NCBI GenBank assembly: GCA_024509875.1
Contig: JAMPIV010014850.1
Coordinates: 62,001 to 126,000, forward strand
Length of the DNA: 64,000 bases
Source of the DNA: Oreohelix idahoensis
Taxonomy: Eukaryota; Mollusca; Gastropoda; Stylommatophora; Oreohelicidae
Direction: 5' to 3'
The notes beneath the pieces were generated by a model. That model worked only from the letters and a program-made list of their open reading frames with translations, was not told where the DNA came from and did not search any database. The position numbers and the translations under genes are program-made. How positions within the stretch are numbered: the first letter of the stretch is position 1; every line of letters starts with the position of its first letter. This document shows positions 41,415-54,275 of the stretch, in pieces.

Positions 41415-43136
41415 TCCTCCCTGGTCTCCTAGGTAGTGGGATCAGATACTTGCCTTCTCGGATAAGGGCGAAAAAATAGGAATTCCCATGTGCAAGTTGC
41501 GCACGTTCCGATGCCTAGCTGAGCCACAATTGGATGAAGCCCAGTGCGGATTCCGAGCAAACCGAAGTACTCAAGACCTAATCTTCACACTCAGGCAGCT
41601 GAGTGAAAAGGCCCTTGAGTACAAGAGTGAGATCCATCTTTGTTTCATAGATCTGGAAAAGGCGTTTGACAGGGTCCCCTGGAGCAAACTTTGGGACTGT
41701 TTGGCAAGGAAGAACATTCCAGCACCTCTGATTCATGCTATACAGAGCTTCTACAAGTCTTGCAGAAATTATGTGAGGACAGCAAACTATAAGTCAGAAG
41801 AGTTCAGGACCACCACTGGTGTAAGACAAGGTGATATCCTGTCACCTTATCTTTTCATACTCCTCATGGACGATGTCATCAAGGCATGTAAGGAGAGAAC
41901 AAGAAAGTATTCAGTGGGGTATTGGAAGATGAGACAGGTCTGTATTTCAGAGCTAGCATTTGCTGATGATGTTGTCCTGATTGCTAAATCAGAGACACAT
42001 CTCCAATTCAACCTGCAAGTCTGGAAGGAAGAGCTGGAGAAGAGAGGGATGGTCATAAGCAGCTCTAAAACAAAATCCATGGTGATATCACGAGAAGAAA
42101 GAAAACATCAGATTAAGTTGGGAGAACAGGTCCTGGAGCAGGTCGACCACTTTAAATATCTCGGAGCGATTATAGACCGAAAGGAGGGCATCAAAGAAGA
42201 GTTGGCCACTCGAAAAGCAGCGGCTGGGAGACTTTATCAGGCCATAAATCGAGGATTCCTCAGCAAGAAAGAGGTTGGTAAGAAAACGAAGATGGCTGTA
42301 TACCGCTCCACCTATGTCCCAGTCTTGACATATGGATGCGAGTCATGGGCAATGACTACAACCCACAAAAGCCAGATCCAAACCTCAGAAATGAGGTATC
42401 TGAGGAAGGTGGTTGAAGTAACAAGAAGAGACATGGTCCGCAACCAGACGATACGTCAAGGCCTAAAATCCCACCCACTGCAGACCCAAATAGAACAGTC
42501 CCAACTAAGATGGTTTGGCCATGTCTGCAGAATGGGAGAAGATCGGCTACCACGACAAGCATGGGAAACAAAGAGCCAGGGATCCAGACCTCCAGGACGA
42601 CCCAGAGTCCGCTGGGAGGACAACATTAGACAATCTTTGAAGGACCGAGGACTAGAATGGAACCAGGCCAGGAAGAAGACAGCTGATAGAACAGTCTGGC
42701 GCTCTCTCTTCCAAACCTCTACACCTCACAGTAGAAGAGGAACGACTAAGTAAGTAAGTAAGTTGCGCACGTTAAAAATCTCACGGCAGTTGGAAATCGT
42801 AAAGAGTAGCCCATACGGCCGCTGCTCTGGCAAAATGTAACAATTAGAAAAATATCTACCACAAAAATATTTATAGAATGTGTGATATCTGTATACACAC
42901 ATTGGGATTCTCGCCGGTGCTACGGAGTTCGTACACTGTGCTGAGATCCTCCTTGTGTGACCTAAGGAAGGAGATCAGAGCACTGATGGAGCTGTCCGCG
43001 TGTAATGTAGATAGCCTTAAAACCCAACCCAATCCACCTTCCTTTGGCAATCTGTCATGTCTCTTCATCGCCAGAAAAGACTTGGGGTGTGTAGGGGGTT
43101 GATTAGAGTCTTGGGAACAGAAAGTAAGTAAGTAAG
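41415..43136 (+). repeat. Dispersed repeat E, copy 2, interrupted by a LINE
   Basis: Segments 41,415-41,507 and 42,774-43,136 together match copy 1 (3268-3640, opposite strand). The plus strand reads MCDICIHTLGFSPVLRSSYT and RSSLCDLRKEIRALMEL as in the other copies. It ends in an AAGTAAGTAAGTAAG tail at about 43,122-43,134, so the element itself is in plus orientation. Confidence 0.65.
41508..42759 (+). pseudogene. LINE (family E), RT to C-terminus, long open frame
   Basis: Open frame of about 420 codons ending at 42,753. It covers most of an RTE/endonuclease-type reverse transcriptase: QCGFRANRSTQDLIFTLRQL, IDLEKAFDRVPWSKLWDCLA, TTTGVRQGDILSPYLFILLM, the catalytic box LAFADDVVLIAK, DHFKYLGAIIDR, LTYGCESWAM, LRWFGHVCRMGEDRLPRQAW and PPGRPRVRWEDNIRQSL. 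The EN domain is absent through 5' truncation. A TAAG tail follows. The 14-bp AAGTTGCGCACGTT flanks it (41,494-41,507 and 42,760-42,773). It is the best preserved LINE RT here, with no internal stop, so probably young; but without its start and EN it is not autonomous. Confidence 0.88.
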
Positions 43137-43321
43137 AATGAAAGAAAGAAAGAAGAAAAAAGGAATGAAAGAAATTAACGAAAGGATAGAAGAAATGAAA
43201 TACGGACTGTTAGAATGAAGGGCAGAAAAAAATACACAAAGAAAAGAGACAAAGATAGAATAGCAACGTAAAAGTAACACGGACAAAAGGAAGAAATATA
43301 CCCTGTGTTATTCCGTAAGAG
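43137..43321. repeat. A/G-rich low-complexity stretch
   Basis: GAAAGAAAGAAGAAAA-type sequence following the repeat E tail. No gene. Confidence 0.6.
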
Positions 43322-43597
43322 AGTCGCGGTAGGGCAGTGGTTAGTGCACTGGCTTCCTAGTTCTGTGGTACATGGTTCGATCCCCAGTTGAGGTGGGATT
43401 TTTTAGACCACAAACGGCTCCAGGGGTCGACCCAGCCTCATGAATTGGGTACCAGAGCAACTCTGAGAAGGTTAAGGCGGCCGGCGTGATGCTGACCACA
43501 TCACCCCTAGTGTGCCGATGGTCAAGAAAATATAGGCCGAACACCATATTCCCAGTATGCCTTAATGGGCGTGTAACGGGATCCTTTCCCTGCCTCC
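43322..43597 (+). mobile_element. tRNA-derived SINE (family 2), copy 2
   Basis: A box GGTAGGGCAGTGGTTAGTGC and B box GGTTCGATCCCC (43,374-43,385), with a body containing GGGTCGACCCAGCC and ATTGGGTACC. It matches 22,782-23,061 over its whole length on the opposite strand. Confidence 0.85.
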
Positions 43598-44998
43598 TTT
43601 ATTCCGTAAGCGGAGACGGGGGGAGGCCCCATGGAATGAATAAGAATGAAAAGAGCCACTAATCTTCTCGTCAAACATGCTGCAAGAGCCGACTGCGGTC
43701 AGGTGTTGCAAGACGCTAACATCCTCAGTATGTTTAAAAAACAGCCAAACAAAGTTGTTTCAGAATACAAACTGCAAGGGTACATAAAAAGATGTGTTGC
43801 TAACTTCCTAGCATTGGAGGGAGGAGGGGCTGCATTGATGGCCTGATATCCGTTACATAGTGAACAAAGAAGCATTCATTAATATGTTCATTCATCAATC
43901 CAGTCACACAAACAAACAAAAAACACGGAGGAAAACAGAGCAGTTACCGACAGCTCAGCTGGAGGAAAATACACGGGTTATTGAAGATTACCGGAGTAAA
44001 TATTTTCTAACAATATTTTGTGAAGACCACAGATTTCAGTGGTGAGGACAGATTAAGCAGGTCATCTTGGCTGTGTTAACAAAACAAAAACAAAAAACAA
44101 GGAGGAAAAAGAGGATGACGAAGAAGAATACGAAAACAACCAAGAGGACGAAGAAGACAAAGAGAAAACAAAAGAACAAGAAGTTTTAAATAAAACAAAA
44201 AAAAAATTGATAATAATTCATTCACTGTCACACTTTCAATCCAGTTTTCTTCCGTATAATCTCCCCTTTCACTCAAAAGTCGATAATACATCATGCAATT
44301 CCAACAAGCTCCCTTTACACATCCTCTCCATTTTCCTGCGCGAAAATAAACAACTAAATAAAAACAAATAAATAACTAAATAAAACAAACAAATAAATAA
44401 AGCAAATAACAGTGAGTAGTGAAGAACGCAGAAATCAACAGCCATTCGCATAAATTCGACAGGTAATCACAAACCAGGACAAATGCCAGAAAGCTTGGAA
44501 GGCGTTGGTTCCTATTTGATAACTCTTGGGATCAATGACCGGATGATGTGTTTTCATTTGCTGTTCTTATTCCCCTTAGTCCAAACTCACAATGAAGACC
44601 AAAGCTGCGGTATATAATGCCTGCGTCAGCAGCACGCTTCAATATGGCAGCGAGACATGGACAACTGTAGCGTGAGGTTTTTTATTGCATATAGGATCAG
44701 TATAGTACAGACAATACAGAAATAGAATTTCTGTAGGAGAGAACCACTGGTATCACAACTTAGTTACGGCTGTGAATGTTCTGATCTCGAAAAATTCGTA
44801 GAGTGGAGACAGTCATAAAATGCAACCCCGCTGGGTAACTAACTGTGATATTAAAACAAGGAAACAGATTTCACTTAACAATTATAAACTTGACAAGTCG
44901 TTCAAATAAAATTTCCTTATTTATTAAGTATATACACTATCTACTCTTGTGCTGAAGGGTGGATGTTGGAAGATGGAATGCAATGGATTTGTAAGTTT
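43598..44998. other. Stretch with a LINE scrap; no intact gene
   Basis: A 66-codon frame at 43,646-43,846 (MKRATNLLVKHAARADCGQV...) has no family I recognise. 44,090-44,210 is A/G-rich low complexity. At 44,592-44,671 the plus strand reads TKAAVYNACVSSTLQYGSET, a scrap of LINE polymerase. Confidence 0.45.
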
Positions 44999-45106
<108 letters not shown>

Positions 45107-45138
45107 CAACAAGTCCTTCCTCCAAGTATAGCAAAAAA

Positions 45139-45240
45139 ATTTATATCAGCTGTACTGTTACTCACTTATAGAAAAATTATATCAGTTGTGCTGTTAATCA
45201 ATTATAGAAAAATGATATATCAGCTGTGCTGTTAATCTTG
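45139..45240. repeat. Tandem repeat, about 40-45 bp, three copies
   Basis: TATATCAGCTGTGCTGTTAA and TTATAGAAAAAT alternate three times with small changes. Confidence 0.8.
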
Positions 45241-45822
45241 TCTCTGACTATGCTAAATCACTGTTTCTTCATGGACAGTTAATTGCTCACAGTTGCCGAC
45301 GGAAATTGTACTGTGTACTCATCTCTTAAAACAGTTCTGTATTCCTTATTTGATGCACACAACACTTCTTTGCTGATGATCGTTCCTTTAGCCCACCCAA
45401 GACTGAGGGGGACTAAGGATGTAGCTCTGATACAACCACTATGTTCCTGCGAAGTTCCAGGCAGGAGGATTGACCTGAACATTCGACCTCAGGTTTGATG
45501 ACACAAATAAACCTGTAACAAGGATAAATTGGGGCTAATTTCTGTCATCAAGCCCACCCATCTCTAACGTATATGAGATGAACGATTCTCAGGTGTCTGC
45601 ATGTAGGATGAATGACAACATGGCTCAGTATGATTTAGCAATAGCGAGACAAGACAGGTGTCTACTTGCAAAACATACTTTCTAATAATTCAATACATGA
45701 ATACATCCAATAATTTGTACACCTAGGTATGATGTAACGTTTCCGTCCACCTATAATATACCAAGCCATCTCTGATAAGTGCTATACTGGCTGGTAAAAT
45801 ATATCCTAACAATATTGTAGTA

Positions 45823-46310
45823 GTTATATGAGTCCTAACAAGGACTGTTAGGTCATATTCAGGTTGGAGTATATGAGTCCTAACAAGGACTGTTAGGTTA
45901 TATTCAGTTGGTTTTCTTCTTCAGCAATCATACCAGGAAATACAATCATTATACCTGATTCCATAAAATATAATCATTATACATGATACAGTCATAAGTT
46001 ATATTCAGGTTGTAGTTATTTGAGTCTTTACAAGGACTGTTAGGTTATATTCAGATTGGAGTTATATGAGTCCTAACAAGGACTGTTAGGTTATATTCAG
46101 TTGATTTTCTTCTTCAGCACTCATACCAGGAAATACAATCATTATACCTGATTCCATATAATATGATCATTATGCACGATACAGTCATGGTAAAACTAAA
46201 ATCTTAAAGTGATATTAATTATATACAGGTGTAGGTTATTTTCAGGTGGGTTCCTTCTTCAACAGTCATACACAATCATTATACATGATATAATCATATT
46301 AAAACTCCTA
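45823..46310. repeat. Tandem repeat with about 190-bp unit, two and a half copies
   Basis: Each unit holds two GAGTCCTAACAAGGACTGTT blocks, then CTTCTTCAGCAATCATACCA and AATCATTATACCTGATTCCA. Copies start near 45,823 and 46,012, with a shorter one at about 46,225. Confidence 0.8.
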
Positions 46311-48489
46311 AAAGTGATATTAGTTTCACAATTATTTATAGTAAGTATACATACCCTCTAAGATTAATACAAGCCAGATTTTGACTCGACTTAGTGAAGC
46401 AAGTCTGCCCGGCATGCAGGTAAGCAGGAATCAGTCTTGACAGCTTTCTCTTCTCTAGTCTATCGTTCTGGCTGGTCTTCGTGTTTGTGTGTATATTTGA
46501 ATAAAACGCACACATATACATAGGTAGACGCAGGTAGATGAGACTGTGTAAGGAATGTCGCGAGAGGAAAAATATAATGATAGTGATATTATCCTGGACA
46601 AGTAGATGTATCAGACGATACTAGGATAGTGCCAGATAAAAGACTAGTCTTACAAGAAATACCCCATTCTCTGAAAAGAGTAATGGTGTATCGACATCAA
46701 AGGTATAGTCAAGCTGTATAAGTTTCTAGATGAGATGGTAATGTACTATCTAGATTCCTATAGGCTCCTCTCCAGACTAACCTTAGACAATGACTCTACT
46801 AGGGGTACTTAACTACACAACAAGAACTTTAAACCAATTTTAAATAATTCACTGAAGACTCTGGGTACAATTTATAATTTATTTATATACAAGATCTTTT
46901 CTTCTTTGTACTTTGTTAATTTTCAAATGAAATTCAATTGATTGCAAAATAAATTATTGGTCACTTTCATATATACATAACATATTTACAGTTAATATCT
47001 TTAAATTAATATAGTTCATATTCAATGTTTTCTTGCTTTTGTATAGATGAATCTAAATGTTACTTTATGACTCATATGACTGTCAAATGTCTTCTATCTA
47101 CACCCCAATGTTTATTTCATCATTACATAGTCTATTCGTAGGTGCGTATATGGTATTTGAAAGTTGAAGTAGCCCAACACTGAGCTACTTATCTGAAACA
47201 AAGTCCTTCCTAGGCCTCGTAAAGCAGTATGATTGGATAGAACCCCACCACTGCGGGTCCTCCACTCGTCAAGATGACACAGTTAATACTGACAAAAGCT
47301 CTGATAAACTTGAACATCTATTTGCTGACTTGGTCACTAGAGATTGTGTATGACACTCAGGGCTGGATTTAACCTGAAAAAATATATACAACCTACGTAG
47401 TATCGCTCATTATCTCCTTAGCCAGTCAGGAGGTAATATGAGACAATTTCGAAAAGCTGTGGTTAATCACAAGAGACATAGTAAGTCATGAATAACACAA
47501 TTCGTTCAAGTTCTAGCACAATAGTTCAGTAATTCACTTATTACAGTTCTGTCCATGATTTGCTTTTATAAAATCATATAGGCCTTATGGTAATCATTGT
47601 GTAATATATCAAATAATACAGAAAATCTTCTGCAGATGGCAACGGAGGTGATATAAACGCTGTGCTCTGTGTCTGTAGTTTGAATTAGGCAGCGAGTGTG
47701 TCTGTGTCATTCGTTCTCTCCCCTTATATAGTGGTCTTGTGGATGTACGAGGTGACATCCAGACCAAAGTACGTTTGCATGCATCCAAAATCGTGTAGGC
47801 AAGGAAAGGTGTGTGTAGTGAAGTGAATCCGTATGACAACACGCTCAAATTCCCCGCTCAAAACAAACTAGCTATCGTAATTTTAAATTTATTAATAACT
47901 ACAGTATTTGAAATTTTTCTGAGGGGCAAGTCAAATTTACTGCCAACAATTTATCTAGTGTATTTGAATTTTTATAAGAGACAAGTAAAAAGTTACCGCC
48001 GACCCCAAAAATTATCGAAGAGCATAGTACAAAATTTAACAACCAATCAAGTCGTTTCCATTTTTTGTAGTGGTAAGAAAATTTTGGTTGACGGAGAAAT
48101 AATGCCTATTTTGTGTTTTTGACCGAACGTAGATAATGTATTTCTTAATAACTAAAGATAATTACAATGAAAGGGATATCTCAAATTATAGCGCTGATAT
48201 TGCTTAACATATGAACATAAAGATTCCCTCATAAAAATTTTTTTATGATAGTAGAAAATTTAATTTAGTGAGATTTTCACATCAGGGTAAGGCCAAATTA
48301 ATTACTTAAAAATTACCCAGATGGAAATGCAAAGGAACAACTAAAGGAAAACTATATAGAACGATAGAGAAAAATTGGCCGTTTAATTATCACTTTTGAT
48401 AATTAAAATCGGTCCACAAATAACTATGATATAAAATATTCAAATTTAGTCAGATCATACAGACACGCTTAGAACCGCATAATTTACTA
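46311..48489. other. AT-rich stretch with an inverted copy of a relict LTR end
   Basis: 46,595-46,745, reverse-complemented, matches 49,848-50,012 (GCACTATCCTNGTATC-type and CTCTTTTCAGAGAA blocks), and further sequence to about 46,815 matches the CCCCTAG block of LTR ends. No gene. Short frames at 47,609-48,122 lack motifs. Confidence 0.4.
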
Positions 48490-50020
48490 GTCTCAAAAAT
48501 TAACTTTTTGACTTTATCTCTGATTGGCCGGGTGTATTGCTATAAATAGTAACAAACTTTTGTAGTTTTCCGCCATTGAAATCATAAAAATCACACTGAG
48601 CTGACGTATACAAAAAGACTGTAGACCAAGCCTTTGCCGGTTGGACTGGTAAGAACCCTTTTACAGCCAGTCAGATTGAGTGTGTGTGAACTTATTTACC
48701 TGAGGGTAAGATTGATAATTTTATTTGCATACTTTGTTAAAGAATTGACCTGTAAAGTAAATAGGTTATGTGTGCCATATTTATTTGAAAGTGTAACTGA
48801 CGACGAGATGTGTTGGGTCACAATGACCTAAGTAGGAATGTGTGTAGTAAGCAGGCTTGTTCGAATTGAAAAATGTGTATAGTGTTTGCAAATTGGCAAA
48901 CAAATTTACGACAGTGAGTGTTAGTAGCGGTTTAATTTAGTATTTTCTTCTGGAGTGACACACTGTTCAAAGATCATGTGATAAACATATAGGGAAGGTT
49001 AGAATGAAGTAATCAATAGGTCACATGCTGTATTGTACTTACCATGATTACTGTATGGAAGCCAAACATGGACGAGGTACCCAAGCATTGATGAACCCAG
49101 AGAAAGAGTTATGGCATGAAAACTGATGGCAGACAACGGAATTCAAGGTCTTGTGCAACTTGTTAGCACAAATGCCTGACCATGGTAAGTTTTAATATTG
49201 TTAGGGGTAAATGGATTGAGGCAGATCTCTACATGGAATGGGTTGTCCTTCTATTCCAGGTTATATCACGAATTTACCTTGTGGCTGCAGTTACTTGAGA
49301 AGAAGAGCGTGTGGGAGTTGAGAGCTCCATATAAAGCCTGGAGATAGACCCCATCTTCTCAGCCAGGAGTCACAAAGTTGGTGATCCTGACCACTATTCA
49401 AAGAACTGAAGCAGCAACATTCTGAAGTTAAGTCCTTTAGTAAGGCAATGACAATTCATCCAAACTCATTCACCCAAATAAACTTAACCACTGTGGGATG
49501 ATGAAAGTAGTAGACCTTGCAGTGTAGGACTGGTAGCAGTATAAATATTAAGAACAAGAACAGTACGTGTAGTCATTCCAGTGACCCTTTAAAAGACATG
49601 GACCAGAGTTTCCAAATTATTTATTTCATTATGTAAATAACCTTTCATGATTTTGATAATTCCTGACCCAAAAGATTGAGGTTCAGGAAAATTAAATTGT
49701 ACATAAACTTTCATACAGCCTTGCTTAATTAATTTTATTAAGTTGAAGTTATGTTTGAAATTAATCATTGAATAAAGTAAATACATTCCCCTAGACCCGT
49801 AGCTAAATCATTTGGGATCAGTAGAGGTAGCGGTTAGGGACTCAGAGATCATCATCATCTACTCTGAGAACTTACATAGCTTGACCCCACCGTGATTGTC
49901 TATACACCCTTGCTCTTTTCAGAGAAGAAGGTATTACTTATAAGACCAGTCTCTTATCGGGCACTATCCTGGTATCCTCTGATACACCTATTTGTCCAGG
50001 ATAGCCTATACATTTAGTAA
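48490..50020 (+). mobile_element. Relict LTR of the same superfamily (partial)
   Basis: CTGATTGGCC (about 48,521) and GCTATAAATAGT (about 48,541) repeat the CCAAT/TATA arrangement of the other LTRs. AATAAAG at about 49,770 is followed by CCCCTAGACCCGTAG and GAGGTAGCGGTTAGG, matching the U5 pattern CCCTAGACATTTAACGTAG and GTGGTAGCAAGTAAGG of copy C. Ends and target duplication were not found. Confidence 0.4.
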
Positions 50021-50155
50021 CCTCAAAACCTCTTATGACAGTGTGCTTAAATAGCAGATCTAAAATAAATCTGGAATCCTTATTTCTGCTCCGAGCTCCT
50101 CCATTTTAGGCTTATTTTACTCATATGAATGAGCTCTATCACTATGGATATCCAC

Positions 50156-52593
50156 TGTCGTGAAACATTCTAAATCCACATATATAAATTAAAAGGTAAA
50201 TGTAAAGCCTAACACATAAATTCAATAAAAGGAAAGAGAAATGGTTAAAGACCCGTGCTTTCCAATAGCGTACGCCTGTGTTAATAGAACGTCATGCTAG
50301 TTGAACAATAAAAACCCCTGTTTTATGCTTCGTCTGCATATTCTCACGCTTTCACGTTGATAGTAAAGCCTACTGCATCACTACACGCTTTCTATAATAA
50401 AACGTGTACTGTATTTCTAAGAAAACCTTCAGCTAGGCACCCTGCGTAATGACCTAAATTAATACTTCCATTAATTTCATTTTATACACGGCGTGATGAA
50501 AAGACAGATGAACTTAGGATAGAGAGAAGAGAGGGCTGAAAGCAGGAACGCATGCAACACGAACACGCGTCTCGCGATATACAATTAATGCCACCCTCCC
50601 CGAGCGAAAGGCCAGAAGCAATACTTTTTTCAGATGGACAGTGATAAAAAACACTACCCATACGAGAGTTAGGTTTAAAAACCTGAAAAATGCTTATTGG
50701 GAAACATGACATTATACTGGTTTACGTTTGAAATCCTGACAGTACCCAGACACCACATCGTATCGAGTGAACAGGAGGTAGAAGAAAATGCACATTTTGA
50801 ACGCAGCCACCTAGCTCCCTTAAATTTATATAATTGGGTTCCTTAGGACTTGCTGACAAAGAATATGTTAAACGTTACGCAAATAGTCTAGGAATTAACA
50901 AATTATAGCCAAAATAAAATGGTGGTGCTGTCAGACAACACCAAAATCAGAATTGCGCAGTGGCAGGTTTTGAAACCACCATTTTACGGGAAATGGGATA
51001 CCATGTAAAATCCTATTTGATTGGATAGAAGTAAATGTAAGGCTAAACACGATTAGTCGGACTATAAATACTATTCTTTGTTGTTAGGGGAAACGGAAGG
51101 AAGGTTACTTTTTTTCAAACGCTTGTGTAAACATGGCTCGATTGGTTAGACCCGCCAATATAGTCAATTAGGAGCGTCAGGTCAGTGCCACACTTTAAAA
51201 TAAACTTACTAAGAAACAGTGCGTTGAGAGCCAGATCATATTTCTCTAAATAAAAGCCTGGGACAGAGGCGGATCGGAATTTGTGCCATAATTTGTGCCA
51301 TTATTCATCGCCAGTCAACGTATCTGTGTAATATTTCCATGAATTGTGGTAAGCTTGATATATTCAATATCTTTTTAATGAAAATTGAATGTAAATTGAT
51401 AATTTATGTCTGCATATGTGTGTGGTTCAGTAGCGAACATGAGGCAAGGCCTAGATAGTGCTCCAACCTGAACAGAAGGTGTTGGAGAAAAGTAAAACTG
51501 CATGGAATTGCCAAACAGTACACTGACACCTATCTTATTGACTAGATAGAACTAATGCTGGAATTGCAGAGGCGTAGTAACCATTTAGGAGGAGAATACT
51601 GGTGTAAATTGTTTCAGATGAAGATAGCAGTTGGCCTACCGCTCTGAACTCAGTGTTTGTTCTGTATTGTGTTCAGTGTAGAAATAGATTATAAATTAGA
51701 TCTGAAGTAGGAGGTACTACCTTCTTGTTTCAGGGACTGTGGTCCTAGTTATTGAAGCAGCACCTGGTCTGAGTTTTGCTGAATCCAGAGGCTGACAGCA
51801 TACTCCTTGGTCCAGATAGCGACCAGTGAGGTGTCTCCAGAACACAGGAAGCAATCGAGCAGAGGAGTCTTTTCCTTCCGCCATCACGAAAGATAAGCTT
51901 CTGTGACCAGAGTAGCTCAACATTATGTGCCCCCTCAAAAATTGACATTTTGTTAACCACAGAGGGACACTTAATTGGTTCAAATGACAGGAACTGTGAA
52001 AGTTTCCCAATACTATTTCCCCGATAATCAAACACTTGAAGTCATGATGAAAAACAACAACCAAGCTTGAACAAAACCAGTATTACCCCATATTACTACT
52101 GCACAAATTACACACATAGAATAATAATAATAAACTATGTCAATACAAAGTTCATATATATAAACTGTGTAAATAATACTTGTAATTACATTTGATTGTG
52201 ATTCCTGGTTCACTGTGTAGTTGAATCAGGATATCCATTATTGACAAGAATTAATACATATATTTTTAACCTTAAACACTTGACTCATTTAAGATAGTCT
52301 TATAGAGTGTTATATGTGTGTGAGTGTCACAGTGTTGTAGAGTGTTGTGGAATAAATTAAATTGTTTATCTGTCTGTTGTTGTTGTGACTTACACTTCAT
52401 CATTTTCATAACCCTAGACATTTAACGTAGTCATCACAATATTCCAGAATAATTCTGACTGAGGTATAATATGTGGTAGCAAGTAAGGTCATCTGTAATA
52501 CACCACACTTATTAGATACAGATACCTTCACAGCTGATCTCAGTCGGTACACTAAGTCCCCTATAAATATTTATAACATCCCACTTTACCACA
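50156..52593 (+). mobile_element. Solo LTR, intron-bearing form (2,438 bp)
   Basis: TGTCGTGAAACATTC to CCCACTTTACCACA, homologous throughout to the copy C LTRs but clearly more diverged. TCCAC stands at both sides (50,151-50,155 and 52,594-52,598), so this is a genuine insertion reduced by LTR-LTR recombination. The promoter is at 51,019-51,070. Confidence 0.92.
51349..51733 (+). other. Putative 385-bp leader intron in solo LTR
   Basis: GTAAGC donor and CTTGTTTCAG acceptor at the same relative place and with the same length as in copy C, although the surrounding LTR has diverged. Confidence 0.75.
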
Positions 52594-52598
52594 TCCAC

Positions 52599-53756
52599 TT
52601 TATCCTATAGTTTATCTGACTATTCACTGGAGCAGCCGAAAGAGGGAAAAACACAACATGGTTCATGCTCCACTGTCTTCTAGTCTTAATAAGTTTGGTT
52701 CTACAACACATCCAGTGAATTTATTGCTATCTGCCTAAAGCTAATGATCCCTATTATCGAATTGGGTCCTTCTTTATCTAGGTGCTCCGTGATTATTTGC
52801 ACACTGCCTTCCGAAATATCATCAACATCTACACTTTCGCTTTCCTCCATGTCTAGCGTATCTCCCGACACTATTTGTACCAAGCTGGCGTTTCATTGGT
52901 CAGTTACATCCACGGGGTTTGTGCGGTGATAACTGTTGAATGATGCCGAGGTATGATTCAGACTTCATTACAAGGAACCCTTTTGATTGGTTCGCAGCGT
53001 TTTCGTATTTTTCCATTGCAGGGACACGCTGATAGGTTAGTTGCGTTTACGTACTTTTCGTTTTTACAGAGTTCCGAACCAACAGTAGTTTATGCCTAAT
53101 TTATTCTGTCTGCCGCCATCTCGCGTGACCGTGACGTCGTGTAATTTATTATGTCTCAGAGTCTGCCAGCCATCTTGCTTGACTCCTTGAACGCGGATTG
53201 GCTGTGCATATTTGTATATCGACATAGTATATTAACAAAGCAGCGGGTTTACACACAACTGTATCTATGCGGTAGTCTTACGATGTTTCAAGGAAACATG
53301 AAAATGATGACCGTTTCCGTTTGTCAAAGACCCAAACACGAATGATCGCCCAAGTTTCTACGTAACGTGATGTCATTCAACAGGACTACTAAGACATGTC
53401 TCCTGGACGAACTGCACTCAAAAGACCAAGCCGCCTCTTACAGAAATGCAAGAGGAGTACTCACGTGGATAGAGACTCGGTGTTTAAAAGAAAGCAGAAA
53501 AGGAATACCACTCGTGCTCAAACATGTTGACGTGCGGCGAAGATGCTCTCCCGCTAGTCCGATGCCAGGTACTCTTGCGCATTCCTTACGTCAATTGTTG
53601 TTGGCCCAATGAACACGAAATCAACGAACAAAGCCACCCTGCAGGGTGTGTGTCTGACCGAGTAATAATGGGGGTTACTGCCCCGGAGAACCACATGAAA
53701 AGAACAAAATACAGAGAGCCAGTGACTCTAGAAAAAAACTAAGAAAAAATAATATC
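52599..53756. other. Possible host sequence: CCAAT-rich, GC-richer stretch with a small acidic ORF on the minus strand
   Basis: A minus-strand ATG at about 52,843-52,845 in good context (GACATGGAG) opens an acidic frame, MEESESVDVDDISEGSVQII, to a stop at 52,701. Beyond it lie CATTGG motifs and GTGACGTCGTG (about 53,130). It could be a first exon and promoter, but I see no clear donor site. Treat it as a candidate only. Confidence 0.2.
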
Positions 53757-53958
53757 TTCTTCCTTCTTCCTCGTTCGCCCTGAAAAGGACGGTGGTTGCG
53801 TTGTGTCTGTTTGCGCCTAAGCTGTGATATCTGCACCTTTCGGTCGACACATCCGACTTCTGCACGGCATTTTTTAGGGACCGGGTTTGTCTTCCCATTT
53901 CGATCCGTACTCGCTCAGCCAGACTGCACTGCTGCAGACTGTTTCCAGGACCACCAAA
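53757..53958 (-). repeat. LINE-like 3' end, copy 2
   Basis: Matches 33,536-33,737 with one difference seen; it ends abruptly after the CAGGACCACC block. The tail side is again GAA-rich. Confidence 0.6.
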
Positions 53959-54069
53959 AATAATATGAAGGGGGCAGGTTGGAAATTAGGGAGTAACAGC
54001 CATTTTGTCACACCCTTCCCAATTATTCCCTTCTATCTTCAACTCTTCCCTACTCACGTTACCTCGTAA

Positions 54070-54275
54070 TGAAAAGAGAATAATGAAAGAAATCAAAATG
54101 AGACAGTTAAAATATGTTGACCACGTAAAAAGACATAACACCTTACTGAAGATCATAATAATAGGAAGAGGAAGGCAAACGTGCAAGAGGAAGACATCGC
54201 TAGAAGTGGGAAGATAACATCAAGAGATGGGACAGGAAATTGAGACTTTGTGGAGATGGCAGCTGATGGAGATGA
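54070..54275 (+). pseudogene. LINE family C, 3' end, frameshifted
   Basis: Reads KRIMKEIKMRQLKYVDHVKR and HNTLLK, then shifts frame to DNIKRW and LCGDGS. Same family as 4700-5150. Confidence 0.7.

Noticed and set aside
49020..49140. A LINE polymerase scrap (LLYGSQTWTRYP-like reading)
   Set aside because: Similarity is limited to about a dozen residues and degrades at once; too weak to annotate.
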